From an uncultured Clostridia bacterium (GTDB lineage Bacteria; Bacillota; Clostridia; Christensenellales; Borkfalkiaceae), in contig CAKVPH010000012.1 in NCBI GenBank assembly GCA_934796775.1, positions 1 to 51,157 on the forward strand: a stretch of 51,157 nucleotides of DNA, in the 5' to 3' direction. Under the pieces are notes generated by a model. It saw only the letters and a program-made list of their open reading frames with translations, did not search any database and had not been told where the DNA came from. Each line of letters opens with the position of its first letter. The first letter of the stretch is position 1. Of the stretch, positions 33,378 through 42,049 are shown piece after piece. A program made the position numbers and the translations under genes.

Positions 33378-33472
33378 AAAAACGCTTTTTACGGCAGTTA
33401 TATACTCAACTCTGTATTTATATTATATCACTTTCACATCGCAAAACGCTACTTTTACGGTAGTATTATATA
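33378..33472. promoter_or_regulatory. Direct repeat and promoter between the ROK gene and its divergent AraC regulator
   Basis: Two imperfect direct repeats, AACGCTTTTTACGGCAGT (in 33381-33398) and AACGCTACTTTTACGGTAGT (33445-33464), lie 64 bp apart. On the minus strand an extended -10 TGATATAAT (TATAAT at 33427-33422) has no good -35; the second repeat covers that place. This is the layout of an activator-dependent promoter. Confidence 0.5.
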
Positions 33473-33553
33473 ATATTTTTTTTACACAAAAAGACAGTAG
33501 AGCGCCCAAATAATCTTTTTATGCAATTTTTTACGCTCATTCCGCATTTATTC

Positions 33554-33582
33554 TTGCCAAAAAAAAATAAATATTTTATAAT
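33554..33582 (+). promoter_or_regulatory. Promoter of the AraC-family regulator
   Basis: TTGCCA (33554-33559) and TATAAT (33577-33582) are exactly 17 bp apart, with a transcription start near 33589 and a ~31-nt leader. Confidence 0.7.
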
Positions 33583-33619
33583 TTATGCGAAGAAAAAATT
33601 TTTTAACAAGGCAATAAAA

Positions 33620-34522
33620 ATGGAAGTCCGAAACGTTCAATACGAAAAGAGTCCGCTTAAAAACGTGATAAATATCAGTTCCGTATATACCATACATTAT
33701 TTTAAGTACGGGAAAAATTTTAAGGTTGCACCCGAAGTTCACGATTTTTGGGAAATGGTTTACGTGGACTCAGGCGAAGTCGGCATAATTGCGGACGACA
33801 AGGAATTCACTTTAAAACAAGGCGAAGCGTTTTTTCACCGCCCGAACGAGCTCCATACAATATACACTAATAACTCTTTCGGCAATTCCGCTATAATCTC
33901 TTTTGATTGCCACGGAAAATACGTAAATTTATTAGCCGATAAAATTTTTGTTTTCGGCGAGTTTGAAAAAACTCTTTTATCAAAAATAATTTTTGAAACG
34001 CCCATATGTTTTTCGGATAAGCTTAACGAAATTTATTTAACCCGTATGACCAAACGCAGCGATTGTCCGCCGCTTGGGGAACAGGCAATTAAAAACTGCA
34101 TAGAACTTCTGCTGGTTTCGCTTTTGCATTTTGATAAATCGGGCGATTCGGTAAAAAATCTTACAGATAACATCACAAGTACGCATTCCGACAAAATAGT
34201 TTCAAACATAATTGCGGTTTTAAACGAAAAACTCTATTCTACCGTAGACCTTGATACTATAGCAAAACAGCTTTTCTTTTCCAAAACCTATATAAAAACG
34301 GTTTTTAAAAAGAATATGGGCATAAGTATAATTCAATATTATCTAACGCTTAAAATCGAAGAGTCGAAAAAACTTATAAGCCAGAAAAAATATACCTGCA
34401 CCGAAATTGCCGATATGCTCGGTTTTAACTCGGTACACTATTTTTCGCGCCTTTTTAAAGCGCACACGCAAATGACGCCTTCAGAATACGCAAAATCCAT
34501 TAAAGCCGATAACCTGCTGTAA
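33620..34522 (+). CDS. AraC-family transcriptional regulator (300 aa)
   Basis: I take the ATG at 33620, not the in-frame ATG at 33521, because the promoter at 33554-33582 lies between them. The N-terminal ~160 residues form a cupin sensor domain (HDFWEMVYVDSGEVGI, FTLKQGEAFFHRPNELHTI). The C-terminal ~100 residues carry two helix-turn-helix units: LDTIAKQLFFSKTYIKTVFKKNMG and CTEIADMLGFNSVHYFSRLFKAHTQMTPSEYAKS, the AraC/XylS signature. It is divergent from the ROK-like gene and probably controls it, and perhaps itself, through the repeats at 33381-33464. The inducer is likely a sugar or glycoside, by family habit only. Confidence 0.9.
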   Translation: MEVRNVQYEKSPLKNVINISSVYTIHYFKYGKNFKVAPEVHDFWEMVYVDSGEVGIIADDKEFTLKQGEAFFHRPNELHTIYTNNSFGNSAIISFDCHGKYVNLLADKIFVFGEFEKTLLSKIIFETPICFSDKLNEIYLTRMTKRSDCPPLGEQAIKNCIELLLVSLLHFDKSGDSVKNLTDNITSTHSDKIVSNIIAVLNEKLYSTVDLDTIAKQLFFSKTYIKTVFKKNMGISIIQYYLTLKIEESKKLISQKKYTCTEIADMLGFNSVHYFSRLFKAHTQMTPSEYAKSIKADNLL

Positions 34523-34548
34523 AAAAAGCACATTACAACCTAAAAACA

Positions 34549-34578
34549 TAAAAAGTGCGCCTATAAGTCGATTATCAG
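34549..34578. repeat. Dispersed hairpin element, copy D
   Basis: AAAAAGTGCGC followed by CTATAAGTCGATTATCAGG, 27 bp past the stop of the AraC gene. The right arm does not pair well with the left, so this copy looks decayed. Confidence 0.7.
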
Positions 34579-34658
34579 GTATTTACAAAATAAATTATCT
34601 TTATTATCAGTGAATAAAAAAACGCCCTTTAAGCATAATAGGCTAAGGAGGGTTTAAT

Positions 34659-34877
34659 ATGAAGATAGCAAACATTATTGCTTACGTTCTCGTAATAATC
34701 GGCGCAATCAACTGGGGTTTATTCGGAATATTCGGATTTAACCTTGTAGGATTCGTATTTATGGGCGCAAGAAGTTTAGGCTCTGTAATAGTCTATTCTT
34801 TAGTTGCTCTTTCAGCCGTCTGGTTGATTATCTCGCCGTGCCTGACAAGCGGTACGCTCGTTATGGGACAGGAGTAA
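34659..34877 (+). CDS. DUF378 family small membrane protein (72 aa)
   Basis: The motif MKIANIIAYVLVIIGAINWGLFGIFGFNLVG with two hydrophobic segments is characteristic of DUF378 (YuzA-like) proteins, usually 65-80 residues. A strong AAGGAGG lies 7 nt before the ATG. It has a good terminator at 34904-34939 and is probably a single-gene unit. The family's function is not known; both helices would sit in the cytoplasmic membrane. Confidence 0.85.
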   Translation: MKIANIIAYVLVIIGAINWGLFGIFGFNLVGFVFMGARSLGSVIVYSLVALSAVWLIISPCLTSGTLVMGQE

Positions 34878-34903
34878 AGTATTAACAAATCTGAAACACT
34901 TAC

Positions 34904-34939
34904 AAAAAATCGTCACGATGGTTTTCGCGGCGATTTTTT
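34904..34939 (+). terminator. Terminator of the DUF378 gene
   Basis: AAAAAATCG (34904-34912) pairs with CGATTTTTT (34931-34939), with a run of T in the right arm, 26 bp after the stop. The stretch 34940-35091 to the next promoter holds hairpin copy E and AT-rich DNA only. Confidence 0.7.
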
Positions 34940-34954
34940 ACTTTATTTTTTATA

Positions 34955-34991
34955 AAAAACCGCCGATAATCGACTTATAGCCCAACTTTTT
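34955..34991. repeat. Dispersed hairpin element, copy E
   Basis: CCGATAATCGACTTATAGCC sits between AAAAAA and TTTTTT arms, just after the DUF378 terminator. This is the opposite orientation to copy D. Confidence 0.7.
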
Positions 34992-35091
34992 TAACTTACC
35001 TGAACATTAGTTTCAACTAAAGTTTTACAAACTACTATTTAAAATACGAACAAAATTTTTTTAATCGTGCAAAAAATAGTATTTAAATAGA

Positions 35092-35120
35092 TTGTAAAAA
35101 GATTTATAATATGTTATAAT
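35092..35120 (+). promoter_or_regulatory. Promoter of lgt
   Basis: TTGTAA (35092-35097) and TATAAT (35115-35120) are 17 bp apart. The ~70-nt leader contains AAAGGC/GCCTTT arms around a six-codon reading frame (35157-35177) before the lgt ribosome site. Confidence 0.6.
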
Positions 35121-35195
35121 ATAAAATATTTTTAAATAATTACAAAGGCGAAACAAATGATTTTGCCTTTACGTTAAGGATTAAAAGGGACTAAT

Positions 35196-36053
35196 ATGTT
35201 ACATCAACCTTTGTTTACTATTTTCGGTCAGGCGATTTATATGTACGGCGTAATGATAGCCGTGGGCATCGTCTTATGTTTCTGGGTGCTTTTTGCTTAC
35301 ACAAAAATACTCGGACTTAAAGAATCTGAAAAAGATTTTATCTTTTACAACGGCATAGCCTCTATTGCCGTAGGCTTTTTTGGTTCAGCCGTCTGGCAGG
35401 GGCTGTTCAACTACATAGATAAAATCAACCGCGGCGAACCCGCATCGTTTTCATTAAACGACGGAATAACCGCAATAGGCGGACTGCTTACCGGAGCTTT
35501 ATGCTTTATAATAATCGGCTTAGCGTTCAGAAAAAAATATCCTTATCTTTTGGATAAAGTCGTAATGTTTGCGCCGTGCTGCATGACTATAGCTCATGCA
35601 TTCGGAAGACTCGGTTGTTTTTTCGGCGGTTGCTGCTACGGCAGAGCGGTACAAGAAGGCGATCTTTTCGGATTTTTAGGCGTACACTTTCCAAAAGGAA
35701 TAGACGCATACATGGGCGGCAAAGCAATATACCCCACTCAGCTTTTTGAAGCTGTATTTTTGCTTGTTTTGTTTTTTGTTATGAGCTACTTGCTGCTCAG
35801 AAAGAAATTCAAATACAACATGGTAGTTTACCTTGCGTTCTACGGAATATGGAGATTTTTGATAGAATTTTTAAGAGACGACTACCGCGGTTCGTTTGTA
35901 GGCTCGCTTACTCCGTCGCAGACGCAGTCAATATTTTTAGTATTGGCGGCTATCCCCACGTTCTTCCTTATCCGCTATTTTTCAAAAAAACGCGAAAACT
36001 TTGAAAGAGAAAACGAAGCCAAAAAACTTGAAAAAATGCGCGAAGAAGCTTAA
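35196..36053 (+). CDS. lgt: Prolipoprotein diacylglyceryl transferase (Lgt, 285 aa)
   Basis: Lgt transfers a diacylglyceryl group from phosphatidylglycerol to the lipobox cysteine of prelipoproteins at the outer face of the cytoplasmic membrane. Seven or so membrane helices are visible. The family motif appears as HAFGRLGCFFGGCCYG, the clostridial variant of the GRxGNFxN motif, and the C-terminal part has YPTQLFEAVFLL and WRFLIEFLRDDYRG. AAAGGGA precedes the ATG. It is followed after 65 bp by a small membrane protein gene with its own strong ribosome site. With lspA 2.8 kb downstream, it supplies the pathway needed by the many lipoproteins of this window. Confidence 0.9.
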   Translation: MLHQPLFTIFGQAIYMYGVMIAVGIVLCFWVLFAYTKILGLKESEKDFIFYNGIASIAVGFFGSAVWQGLFNYIDKINRGEPASFSLNDGITAIGGLLTGALCFIIIGLAFRKKYPYLLDKVVMFAPCCMTIAHAFGRLGCFFGGCCYGRAVQEGDLFGFLGVHFPKGIDAYMGGKAIYPTQLFEAVFLLVLFFVMSYLLLRKKFKYNMVVYLAFYGIWRFLIEFLRDDYRGSFVGSLTPSQTQSIFLVLAAIPTFFLIRYFSKKRENFERENEAKKLEKMREEA

Positions 36054-36118
36054 ATTAAAGCTTATAACCGCTTTTTAAATTTAAAAAATTATAAATTGTT
36101 ATTTAAAGGAGAATTACT

Positions 36119-36628
36119 ATGAGTAATGATAACGTAAGAAACGAAAAAGCTAAAAAATTATCCGAAAGAATGATTGCGATCATCGCATCGCTCTCACTCG
36201 GACTTTTAGCTGTAATTTTATCACTTATCTTTATTAAAAACGACAGTGCGTTTTTATATATTCTCGCCTCGTTAGGCGTTGGCGCATGCACGTTTTTATA
36301 CGCTACGGCAATAGCCTATCTTGCGTTTACTTTTATACACAAAAATAAATCGTACGCACTTATAGCCTATATTGCCGCAAGTTTGGCAACCGCCCTGCTT
36401 TTAATAGTTCTTGCGCTTGCCTGGTACTATATCTTAATCGTGATACTATTCTTTTTAGTTTTATTCTGGCTTTTAAGCATTACCGTTTACAGCAAAAAAC
36501 TTACTCTCGTTTTTGATAACGAAAAGCCCGATTATAAAAATTACGAACAGAGAAAAGCCGAAAAACAAGCTGAAGAAGCGAACAAAAAGGAAGAAGAACT
36601 TCCCGAAATCAAGTCGTTTAAAGACTAA
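36119..36628 (+). CDS. Membrane protein of unknown function (169 aa)
   Basis: AAAGGAG precedes the ATG. Four hydrophobic segments lie in residues ~18-135 (MIAIIASLSLGLLAVILSLIF, AFLYILASLGVGACTFLY, ALIAYIAASLATALLLIVLALAWYY, and ILIVILFFLVLFWLL). They are followed by a charged tail (YKNYEQRKAEKQAEEANKKEEELPEIKS). I do not recognise the family. It shares a transcript with lgt and ends at a terminator 27 bp after its stop. Confidence 0.75.
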   Translation: MSNDNVRNEKAKKLSERMIAIIASLSLGLLAVILSLIFIKNDSAFLYILASLGVGACTFLYATAIAYLAFTFIHKNKSYALIAYIAASLATALLLIVLALAWYYILIVILFFLVLFWLLSITVYSKKLTLVFDNEKPDYKNYEQRKAEKQAEEANKKEEELPEIKSFKD

Positions 36629-36654
36629 CGTTAATCAATTTTTATAAACACTTA

Positions 36655-36690
36655 AAGCCCGACTTTTTTGGCGGGCTTAGAATTTTTATT
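36655..36690 (+). terminator. Terminator of the lgt operon
   Basis: AAGCCCG (36655-36661) pairs with CGGGCTT (36672-36678), loop of 10 nt, followed by a T-rich run (AATTTTTATT). Confidence 0.7.
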
Positions 36691-36759
36691 GAAACAGTTT
36701 TAAAAAAATAAAAACAGCAATAATTAAAAAACAACAACATAAAAATAATTTCAGCAACT

Positions 36760-38199
36760 ATGAAAACGAGAAATTTAACGCTTTTAACCGATCTTTATCA
36801 GCTTACGATGATGAACGGTTACTATTTGAAAAACAGACACGAACAGATAGCCGTATTTGACGTATTTTTCCGCCAGAACGACCTTATAACCTACTCGCTT
36901 GCGGCGGGACTTGAACAGGTAGTTGAATATATTACCGATTTGCACTTCGGAAAAGAGGAAATCGAATATTTGCGCTCGCTCAATTTATTTGACGAAGGTT
37001 TTTTAAACTATCTCGGCGGTTTAAAGTTTACCGGCGATATATACGCAGTACCCGAAGGCGTTCCCGTATTCCCCGGCGAACCCATACTCACCGTCCGCGC
37101 GCCTATCGTGCAGGCACAGCTGATTGAAACCGCAATTTTAAATATAGTAAATCATCAGACGCTTATTGCGTCAAAAGCGGCTAAAATTTGTCATGCGGCA
37201 AAAGGCGATTCGGTTATGGAGTTTGGTTTAAGACGTGCGCAAGGACCCGACGCGGGCATTTACGGCGCGCGCGCCGCGATAATAGGCGGTTGCGGCTCTA
37301 CGTCGAACGTATTGGCGGGGCAAATGTTTGACGTAAAAGTATCAGGAACACATTCGCACAGCTGGGTTATGAATTTTCCTAGCGAATACGAAGCGTTTAA
37401 AGCTTACGCGGATATATATCCCGACGCAACGCTTTTGCTTGTAGATACCTATAACACGCTTAAAAGCGGTGTGCCGAATGCAATAAGAGTTTTTAAAGAA
37501 TTAAAAGCAAAAGGCAAAAAGCCGCTCGGCATAAGACTGGACTCAGGCGACCTTGCGTACCTTTCAAAAGAAGCGCGCAAAATGCTTGACGATGCCGGCT
37601 TTGAAGATACTGTAATTTGCGCATCGGGCGATTTGGATGAGCGTCTGATTAACTCGCTTAAATTGCAAGGCGCAAAAATCAACCTTTGGGGCGTAGGCAC
37701 AAAACTTATAACAAGCGAAGATATGCCCGCACTCGGCGGCGTATATAAACTCTCCGCAATGATAGACGAAAACGGGGCTATAACACCGAAAATCAAACTT
37801 TCGGATAACAGCGCAAAGATCACTAACCCCGGATTTAAAACGATTTACCGCGTATTTGTAAACGGTATGGCAGAAGCCGACGTAATAGCTCTTCGCGGCG
37901 AAAAAATAGACACCACAAAACCGCTCACGTTATATCACCCGCTGGAAAGATGGAAGAGCATCACCTTTGAAAATTACGAACTTAAAGAAATCACTAAAAC
38001 GATCATAAAGGACGGAAAGCTCGTTTATAAACTACCCATGCTTAAAGAAATTGCACAATCTTCTGCCGAAGAGCTTAACAAATTCTGGGAAGAATACAAA
38101 CGCGTGGACTACCCGCATATTTTCAAAGTTGACTTATCTGACGAGTTATACGCTTTAAAGACGGGTATGATAAAGCTAATACGAGGTGAAAAATCTTGA
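36760..38199 (+). CDS. pncB: Nicotinate phosphoribosyltransferase (479 aa)
   Basis: This enzyme makes nicotinate mononucleotide from nicotinate and PRPP with ATP, the entry of the NAD salvage pathway in the cytoplasm. The family is shown by the N-terminal LLTDLYQLTMMNGYYLKN, FDVFFRQN, the phosphoribosyl-binding segment FGLRRAQGPDAGIYGARAA, the His loop GTHSHSWVMNF, and IRLDSGDLAYLSKEARKMLD. The length is normal for the clostridial/PncB2-like class. There is no clear Shine-Dalgarno before the ATG. The stop overlaps the next gene's TTG start, which points to coupled translation. Confidence 0.95.
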   Translation: MKTRNLTLLTDLYQLTMMNGYYLKNRHEQIAVFDVFFRQNDLITYSLAAGLEQVVEYITDLHFGKEEIEYLRSLNLFDEGFLNYLGGLKFTGDIYAVPEGVPVFPGEPILTVRAPIVQAQLIETAILNIVNHQTLIASKAAKICHAAKGDSVMEFGLRRAQGPDAGIYGARAAIIGGCGSTSNVLAGQMFDVKVSGTHSHSWVMNFPSEYEAFKAYADIYPDATLLLVDTYNTLKSGVPNAIRVFKELKAKGKKPLGIRLDSGDLAYLSKEARKMLDDAGFEDTVICASGDLDERLINSLKLQGAKINLWGVGTKLITSEDMPALGGVYKLSAMIDENGAITPKIKLSDNSAKITNPGFKTIYRVFVNGMAEADVIALRGEKIDTTKPLTLYHPLERWKSITFENYELKEITKTIIKDGKLVYKLPMLKEIAQSSAEELNKFWEEYKRVDYPHIFKVDLSDELYALKTGMIKLIRGEKS

Positions 38200-38807
38200 T
38201 ATTTTCAAATAAGGCTAAAGCCGAAAACGAAAAATTAAAGAAAGAACTTGCGGCTTTAAACGCAAAACTGAAAGACTTAAACGCTAAATACGACGCAACT
38301 AAAGCCGAAAACGAAAAACAGAAAAAAGAGCTTGAATCTTTTTTTGAAAAAGAAAAGCAACTTAAAACCCGTCTTTTAAAAGAAGAGCAGGAAAACCGCG
38401 AATTAAAGGATAAAAACGCTCATCTTACACAAAAATACGGTAATTTTACAAACATAGATCAAGCCAACGCTTTTTCCGAAAACCTTGAAAAACAAGCGGT
38501 TATCCGCTACAACGCAGAACTTAAAAACCTTGCGACGTATATAACACGCTGGCAAAACGCACTACCCGAACCGGGCGAAAGAACCGCGGCAACCAAAAAG
38601 CGCGCGGCTTTAAGCGCGGCGATATATAACATTTTAATCGAGATAAAAGAAGTTTCTTCCGCCGAAGAAGGCAAAGCCGCGGTAAAACGCATAAACGACG
38701 TAATCGGCGGAAACACAGGAGATTCTTCGTTCAATTTAGACGAAGTGCTTAATCCCGGTAAGTTAGATCTCGAATCTCTATGCAAAGAACTCGGAGTGAT
38801 GGATTGA
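38196..38807 (+). CDS. Coiled-coil protein of unknown function between pncB and lspA (203 aa)
   Basis: A TTG start at 38196 overlaps the pncB stop (TTGA) and has AGGTG eight nucleotides upstream. Residues ~5-90 are a strong coiled coil with heptads rich in Lys and Glu (AKAENEKLKKELAALNAKLKDL, repeated word KAENEK). A helical C-terminal domain follows (YNAELKNLATYITRWQNALPEPGERTAATKKRAAL). No membrane helix or signal peptide is present. The last codon overlaps the lspA start (TGATG). I know no named family. The coiled coil followed by a compact helical domain recalls DivIVA-like or chromosome-partition accessory proteins, but nothing specific supports this. Confidence 0.75.
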   Translation: MIFSNKAKAENEKLKKELAALNAKLKDLNAKYDATKAENEKQKKELESFFEKEKQLKTRLLKEEQENRELKDKNAHLTQKYGNFTNIDQANAFSENLEKQAVIRYNAELKNLATYITRWQNALPEPGERTAATKKRAALSAAIYNILIEIKEVSSAEEGKAAVKRINDVIGGNTGDSSFNLDEVLNPGKLDLESLCKELGVMD

Positions 38808-39334
38808 TGTGGTACATAATTCTGTTTATATTAACTCTCGCGCTCGATCAGATAACTAAAATCATAGTTGACGCAAACAAAATGCACGTTTGCCTTATCG
38901 AAGGCGTTTTAAATATCAGCATAAGCTACAACGAAGGCGCGTCCTTTTCGTTTTTACACGGCGTGCCGTGGGCTCAAACGTTTTTTATCGTGCTTACCGT
39001 TGTAATTCTGATTGCAGGGCTTGCCTTTTTAATGATATTAAAGCCAAAAAGCAAATGGCTTAACGCTTCTATCGCGCTCATGTTTTCAGGCACGATAGGT
39101 AATTTTATCGACAGGCTTGCTTTTAAGTGCGTGCGCGATTTTATAGACGTTCCGTTTTTTGCAAACTTTAACGTTGCAGACTCCTGCCTTTGCGTAGGCG
39201 CGTTTATGGTAATAGTTTACGTTCTGTTTTTGGATAAGGACGCTATTTTTAAAAAGAAACCCGCAAAAGCTGAAAACGGCACCGCAATAAGCACCGAAAA
39301 CGATGCAAAAAGCGAGAAAAAAAACGCCGATTAA
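38807..39334 (+). CDS. lspA: Signal peptidase II (LspA, 175 aa)
   Basis: LspA removes the signal peptide of diacylglyceryl-modified prolipoproteins in the cytoplasmic membrane. The ATG at 38807 is preferred over an upstream in-frame ATG at 38780 because it has GGAG upstream and overlaps the previous stop. Four membrane helices are visible. The two catalytic aspartates lie in GTIGNFIDRLAF and in FNVADSCLCVG (usual NxxD and NxADxxI motifs). The ~25-residue charged C-terminal tail (KKKPAKAENGTAISTENDAKSEKKNAD) is longer than usual. It is typically followed by rluD, as here. Confidence 0.93.
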   Translation: MWYIILFILTLALDQITKIIVDANKMHVCLIEGVLNISISYNEGASFSFLHGVPWAQTFFIVLTVVILIAGLAFLMILKPKSKWLNASIALMFSGTIGNFIDRLAFKCVRDFIDVPFFANFNVADSCLCVGAFMVIVYVLFLDKDAIFKKKPAKAENGTAISTENDAKSEKKNAD

Positions 39335-39335
39335 A

Positions 39336-40244
39336 ATGGTTACGCAATTAAAATCAGACGTTACGGGCGTACGGTTAGACAGTTTTATTGCACAAAAGAC
39401 CGATTTATCCCGCTCGCACGTTAAAAAAGCAATAGACGACGGCAACGTTACTGTAAACGGCAAAACGCAAAAAAGCAGTTACATAGTAAAAGAAAACGAT
39501 GTGGTAGACGTTGCCTTGCCGGATCCAAAGCCGTTAGACGTTCACCCCGTAAACATTCCCGTTGACATAGTTTACGAGGACGACGATCTTGCCGTTATAA
39601 ACAAGCCTCAGGGTCTTACGGTACACGCAGGCAGCGGCACGGACGACAACACGCTTGTAAACGCGCTTTTATATTCACTGGATAAACTAAGCGGAATAAA
39701 CGGAGTTCTTCGCCCCGGTATTGTTCACAGGATAGATAAAGACACGTCCGGACTTTTGGTAGTTGCCAAAAACGACAAAGCGCACATAAGTTTATCCGCG
39801 CAAATTGCGGAAAAAACCTGCAAACGGCAATATCTTGCGCTACTGCACGGCGCGGTAAAAGACGACGAAGGCAAAATAGACACTTTTTTGGATCGTTCAA
39901 AAAAGGACCGCACTACTTATACGGTAACCGATTCGCAAGGCAGACGCGCCATTACTTTTTATAAAGTTATAGAACGCTTTCCCGCATACACTTTATGCGA
40001 GTTTACTCTTATGACGGGCAGAACGCATCAGATAAGAGTACATTCCAGATATATCGGGCATCCCGTAGTCGGAGATAAAACCTACGGGCCAAAAAAATGC
40101 CCGTTCGACTTAAACGGTCAACTTCTGCACGCTTACAAGCTGACGTTCATTCACCCGGCGAGCGGCAAGGTTATGACTTTTTCTTGTCCGCTACCCGATT
40201 ATTTTGAAAACGTGCTTGACAAGCTAAGAAAAAAAGCTAAATAA
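39336..40244 (+). CDS. rluD: Ribosomal large-subunit pseudouridine synthase, RluD type (302 aa)
   Basis: This enzyme converts uridines of 23S rRNA to pseudouridine. An N-terminal S4 RNA-binding domain (RLDSFIAQKTDLSRSHVKKAI, NVTVNGK) is followed by the catalytic core with the active-site Asp in HRIDKDTSGLLVVAK, and the later motifs ALLHGAVK, LMTGRTHQIRVHSRYIGHPVVGD. The start at 39336 lies two bases after the lspA stop. An ATG at 39303 would overlap lspA by 32 bp and has no better ribosome site. The lspA-rluD pair is a common bacterial arrangement. The exact target uridines cannot be read from sequence. Confidence 0.9.
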   Translation: MVTQLKSDVTGVRLDSFIAQKTDLSRSHVKKAIDDGNVTVNGKTQKSSYIVKENDVVDVALPDPKPLDVHPVNIPVDIVYEDDDLAVINKPQGLTVHAGSGTDDNTLVNALLYSLDKLSGINGVLRPGIVHRIDKDTSGLLVVAKNDKAHISLSAQIAEKTCKRQYLALLHGAVKDDEGKIDTFLDRSKKDRTTYTVTDSQGRRAITFYKVIERFPAYTLCEFTLMTGRTHQIRVHSRYIGHPVVGDKTYGPKKCPFDLNGQLLHAYKLTFIHPASGKVMTFSCPLPDYFENVLDKLRKKAK

Positions 40245-40292
40245 ACTTATTTTAGATATTATAACGAAATAACTTTTTCGGAGATTACATAT

Positions 40293-41921
40293 ATGGAAGA
40301 AGCAAAGAATTTTATTGAGGACATTATTAATGAAGAACTTGCCGAAGGTAAAGTAACCGAAGTTCACACGCGTTTTCCGCCCGAACCCAACGGATATCTG
40401 CATATCGGGCATGCAAAATCGCTGTGCTTAAACTTTGGAACCGCGCAAAAATACGGCGGCAAATGCAATCTTTTCTTTGACGACACCAACCCTTCAAAAG
40501 AAAAAACCGAGTTTGTTGACGCAATCAAAGCAGATATCGAATGGTTGGGCTTTAAATGGTATGAAATTCACTATGCGTCAGACTTTTTCGATATTATTTA
40601 CTCTCTTGCTGTAAAACTTATAAAAGACGGCAAGGCGTACGTTTGCGACCTTAGCGCGGAAGAAATCAAAAACACCCGCGGCACGCTTACAGAACCCGGA
40701 ATTAACAGCCCTTACCGCAACAGAACGGTTGAAGAAAACCTTGACCTTTTCGAGCAGATGCACGCAGGAAAATTTAACGACGGCGAAAAGGTTTTACGCG
40801 CAAAGATAGATATGGCATCGCCCAACATGAACATGCGCGATCCCGTAATTTACCGCGTTCTGCACGCAACTCATCACCGCACGGGCGACAAGTGGTGCAT
40901 TTACCCCATGTACGACTTTGCGCACCCCATTTGCGACTCTATGCAAGGCGTAACCCATTCGCTTTGTACGCTTGAATTTGAAGACCACCGTCCGTTATAC
41001 AACTGGACTATAGAAAATACGGGCGTTACGCATAAACCCAGACAAATAGAATTTGCTCGTCTTAACATAACCAACACGGTAATGAGTAAGCGTTACCTTA
41101 AAAAACTTGTAGAAGACAAAGCAGTTTCCGGCTGGGACGATCCAAGAATGCCCACCTTAACAGGGCTTCGCGCACGCGGCATTCCCGCAGAGGCTTTAAA
41201 GAACTTCTGCGAGGCGGTAGGCGTTGCAAAGGCTAATTCCGAAATAGAAGCTACTTACCTTGAACATTTCGTGCGCGATTATTTAAACGAACACGCCGAA
41301 CGCGCCATGGCGGTAATCAATCCTATAAAGGTCGTTATCGAGAACTACGAAGGAACCGAAACCTTAGAATTTGACACCATGCCTCAGACCGAAAACAGCC
41401 CGAAGAGAAACATTTCGTTTTCAAAAGAGCTTTACATTTCTGCAGAAGACTTTTCTGATAATCCTCCGCCTAAGTTTTTCAGACTTAAACCGGACGGCTA
41501 CGTCCGTTTGAAAAACGCTTACATTATAAAGTGTGAACGCGTTGAATATAACGATAACGGTGCTATAGCCCGACTTATTTGTTCATACCTGCCCGAATCC
41601 AAGAGCGGACACGACTCAAGCGGCATAAAGGTTAAAGGCACTATTCAGTGGGTAGACGCAGCCACCGCAAAAGACGTTGTTATTAAAAAATACGATTATC
41701 TTTTAAAAGACGCCGAATATCCGAATCAGGATTTTTCGGAGAGAATGAACTACGACAGCGTGCATGCGTTCCCCGGAAAAGCAGAAGCGTATCTTGCCGA
41801 GGCGGAAGAAGGAAAGAGCTTTCAGCTTTTAAGAATAGGCTATTATAAAAAAGTTACCGAAAACGGAAACACAGAACTTCACGAGATAACCTCGCTTAAA
41901 GACACTTATAAACCCGTTTAA
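40293..41921 (+). CDS. glnS: Glutaminyl-tRNA synthetase (542 aa)
   Basis: A class I aminoacyl-tRNA synthetase of the GlnRS branch: the HIGH signature is PPEPNGYLHIGHAKSLCLNFG, followed by the GlnRS-type LFFDDTNPSKEKTEFVDAIKADIEWLG. The KMSKS-like loop is VMSKRYLKK. The two C-terminal beta-barrel anticodon-binding domains (FSKELYISAEDFSDNPPPKFFRLKPDG) are present. The length is close to that of E. coli GlnRS (~550). GGAG precedes the ATG. A GlnRS means Gln-tRNA(Gln) can be made directly; tRNA-Gln(TTG) is encoded at 43962-44037. Confidence 0.95.
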   Translation: MEEAKNFIEDIINEELAEGKVTEVHTRFPPEPNGYLHIGHAKSLCLNFGTAQKYGGKCNLFFDDTNPSKEKTEFVDAIKADIEWLGFKWYEIHYASDFFDIIYSLAVKLIKDGKAYVCDLSAEEIKNTRGTLTEPGINSPYRNRTVEENLDLFEQMHAGKFNDGEKVLRAKIDMASPNMNMRDPVIYRVLHATHHRTGDKWCIYPMYDFAHPICDSMQGVTHSLCTLEFEDHRPLYNWTIENTGVTHKPRQIEFARLNITNTVMSKRYLKKLVEDKAVSGWDDPRMPTLTGLRARGIPAEALKNFCEAVGVAKANSEIEATYLEHFVRDYLNEHAERAMAVINPIKVVIENYEGTETLEFDTMPQTENSPKRNISFSKELYISAEDFSDNPPPKFFRLKPDGYVRLKNAYIIKCERVEYNDNGAIARLICSYLPESKSGHDSSGIKVKGTIQWVDAATAKDVVIKKYDYLLKDAEYPNQDFSERMNYDSVHAFPGKAEAYLAEAEEGKSFQLLRIGYYKKVTENGNTELHEITSLKDTYKPV

Positions 41922-41964
41922 ACGGGAATTAAAAAGATTATTCCGTTAAATTTGCAAAAAAGTA

Positions 41965-41993
41965 TTGACATCGGTGTTAATTTATATTATAAT
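41965..41993 (+). promoter_or_regulatory. Consensus promoter of the CvpA-like gene
   Basis: TTGACA (41965-41970), 17 bp, TATAAT (41988-41993): a perfect sigma-70 consensus. The start of transcription is near 42000, so any start codon at or before that point, such as the in-frame TTG at 41993, can be ruled out for this message. Confidence 0.85.
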
Positions 41994-42049
41994 TGAGTAT
42001 ATTTAATGGGATAGTGGACTATAACGTTAATAATAAAGAAGGTATCGTT

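Noticed and set aside
33521..33619. Upstream start for the AraC regulator
   Set aside because: The promoter TTGCCA-N17-TATAAT lies within this stretch, so it would not be transcribed from there.
41993..42049. TTG start at 41993 for the CvpA-like gene
   Set aside because: It overlaps the last base of the -10 box.
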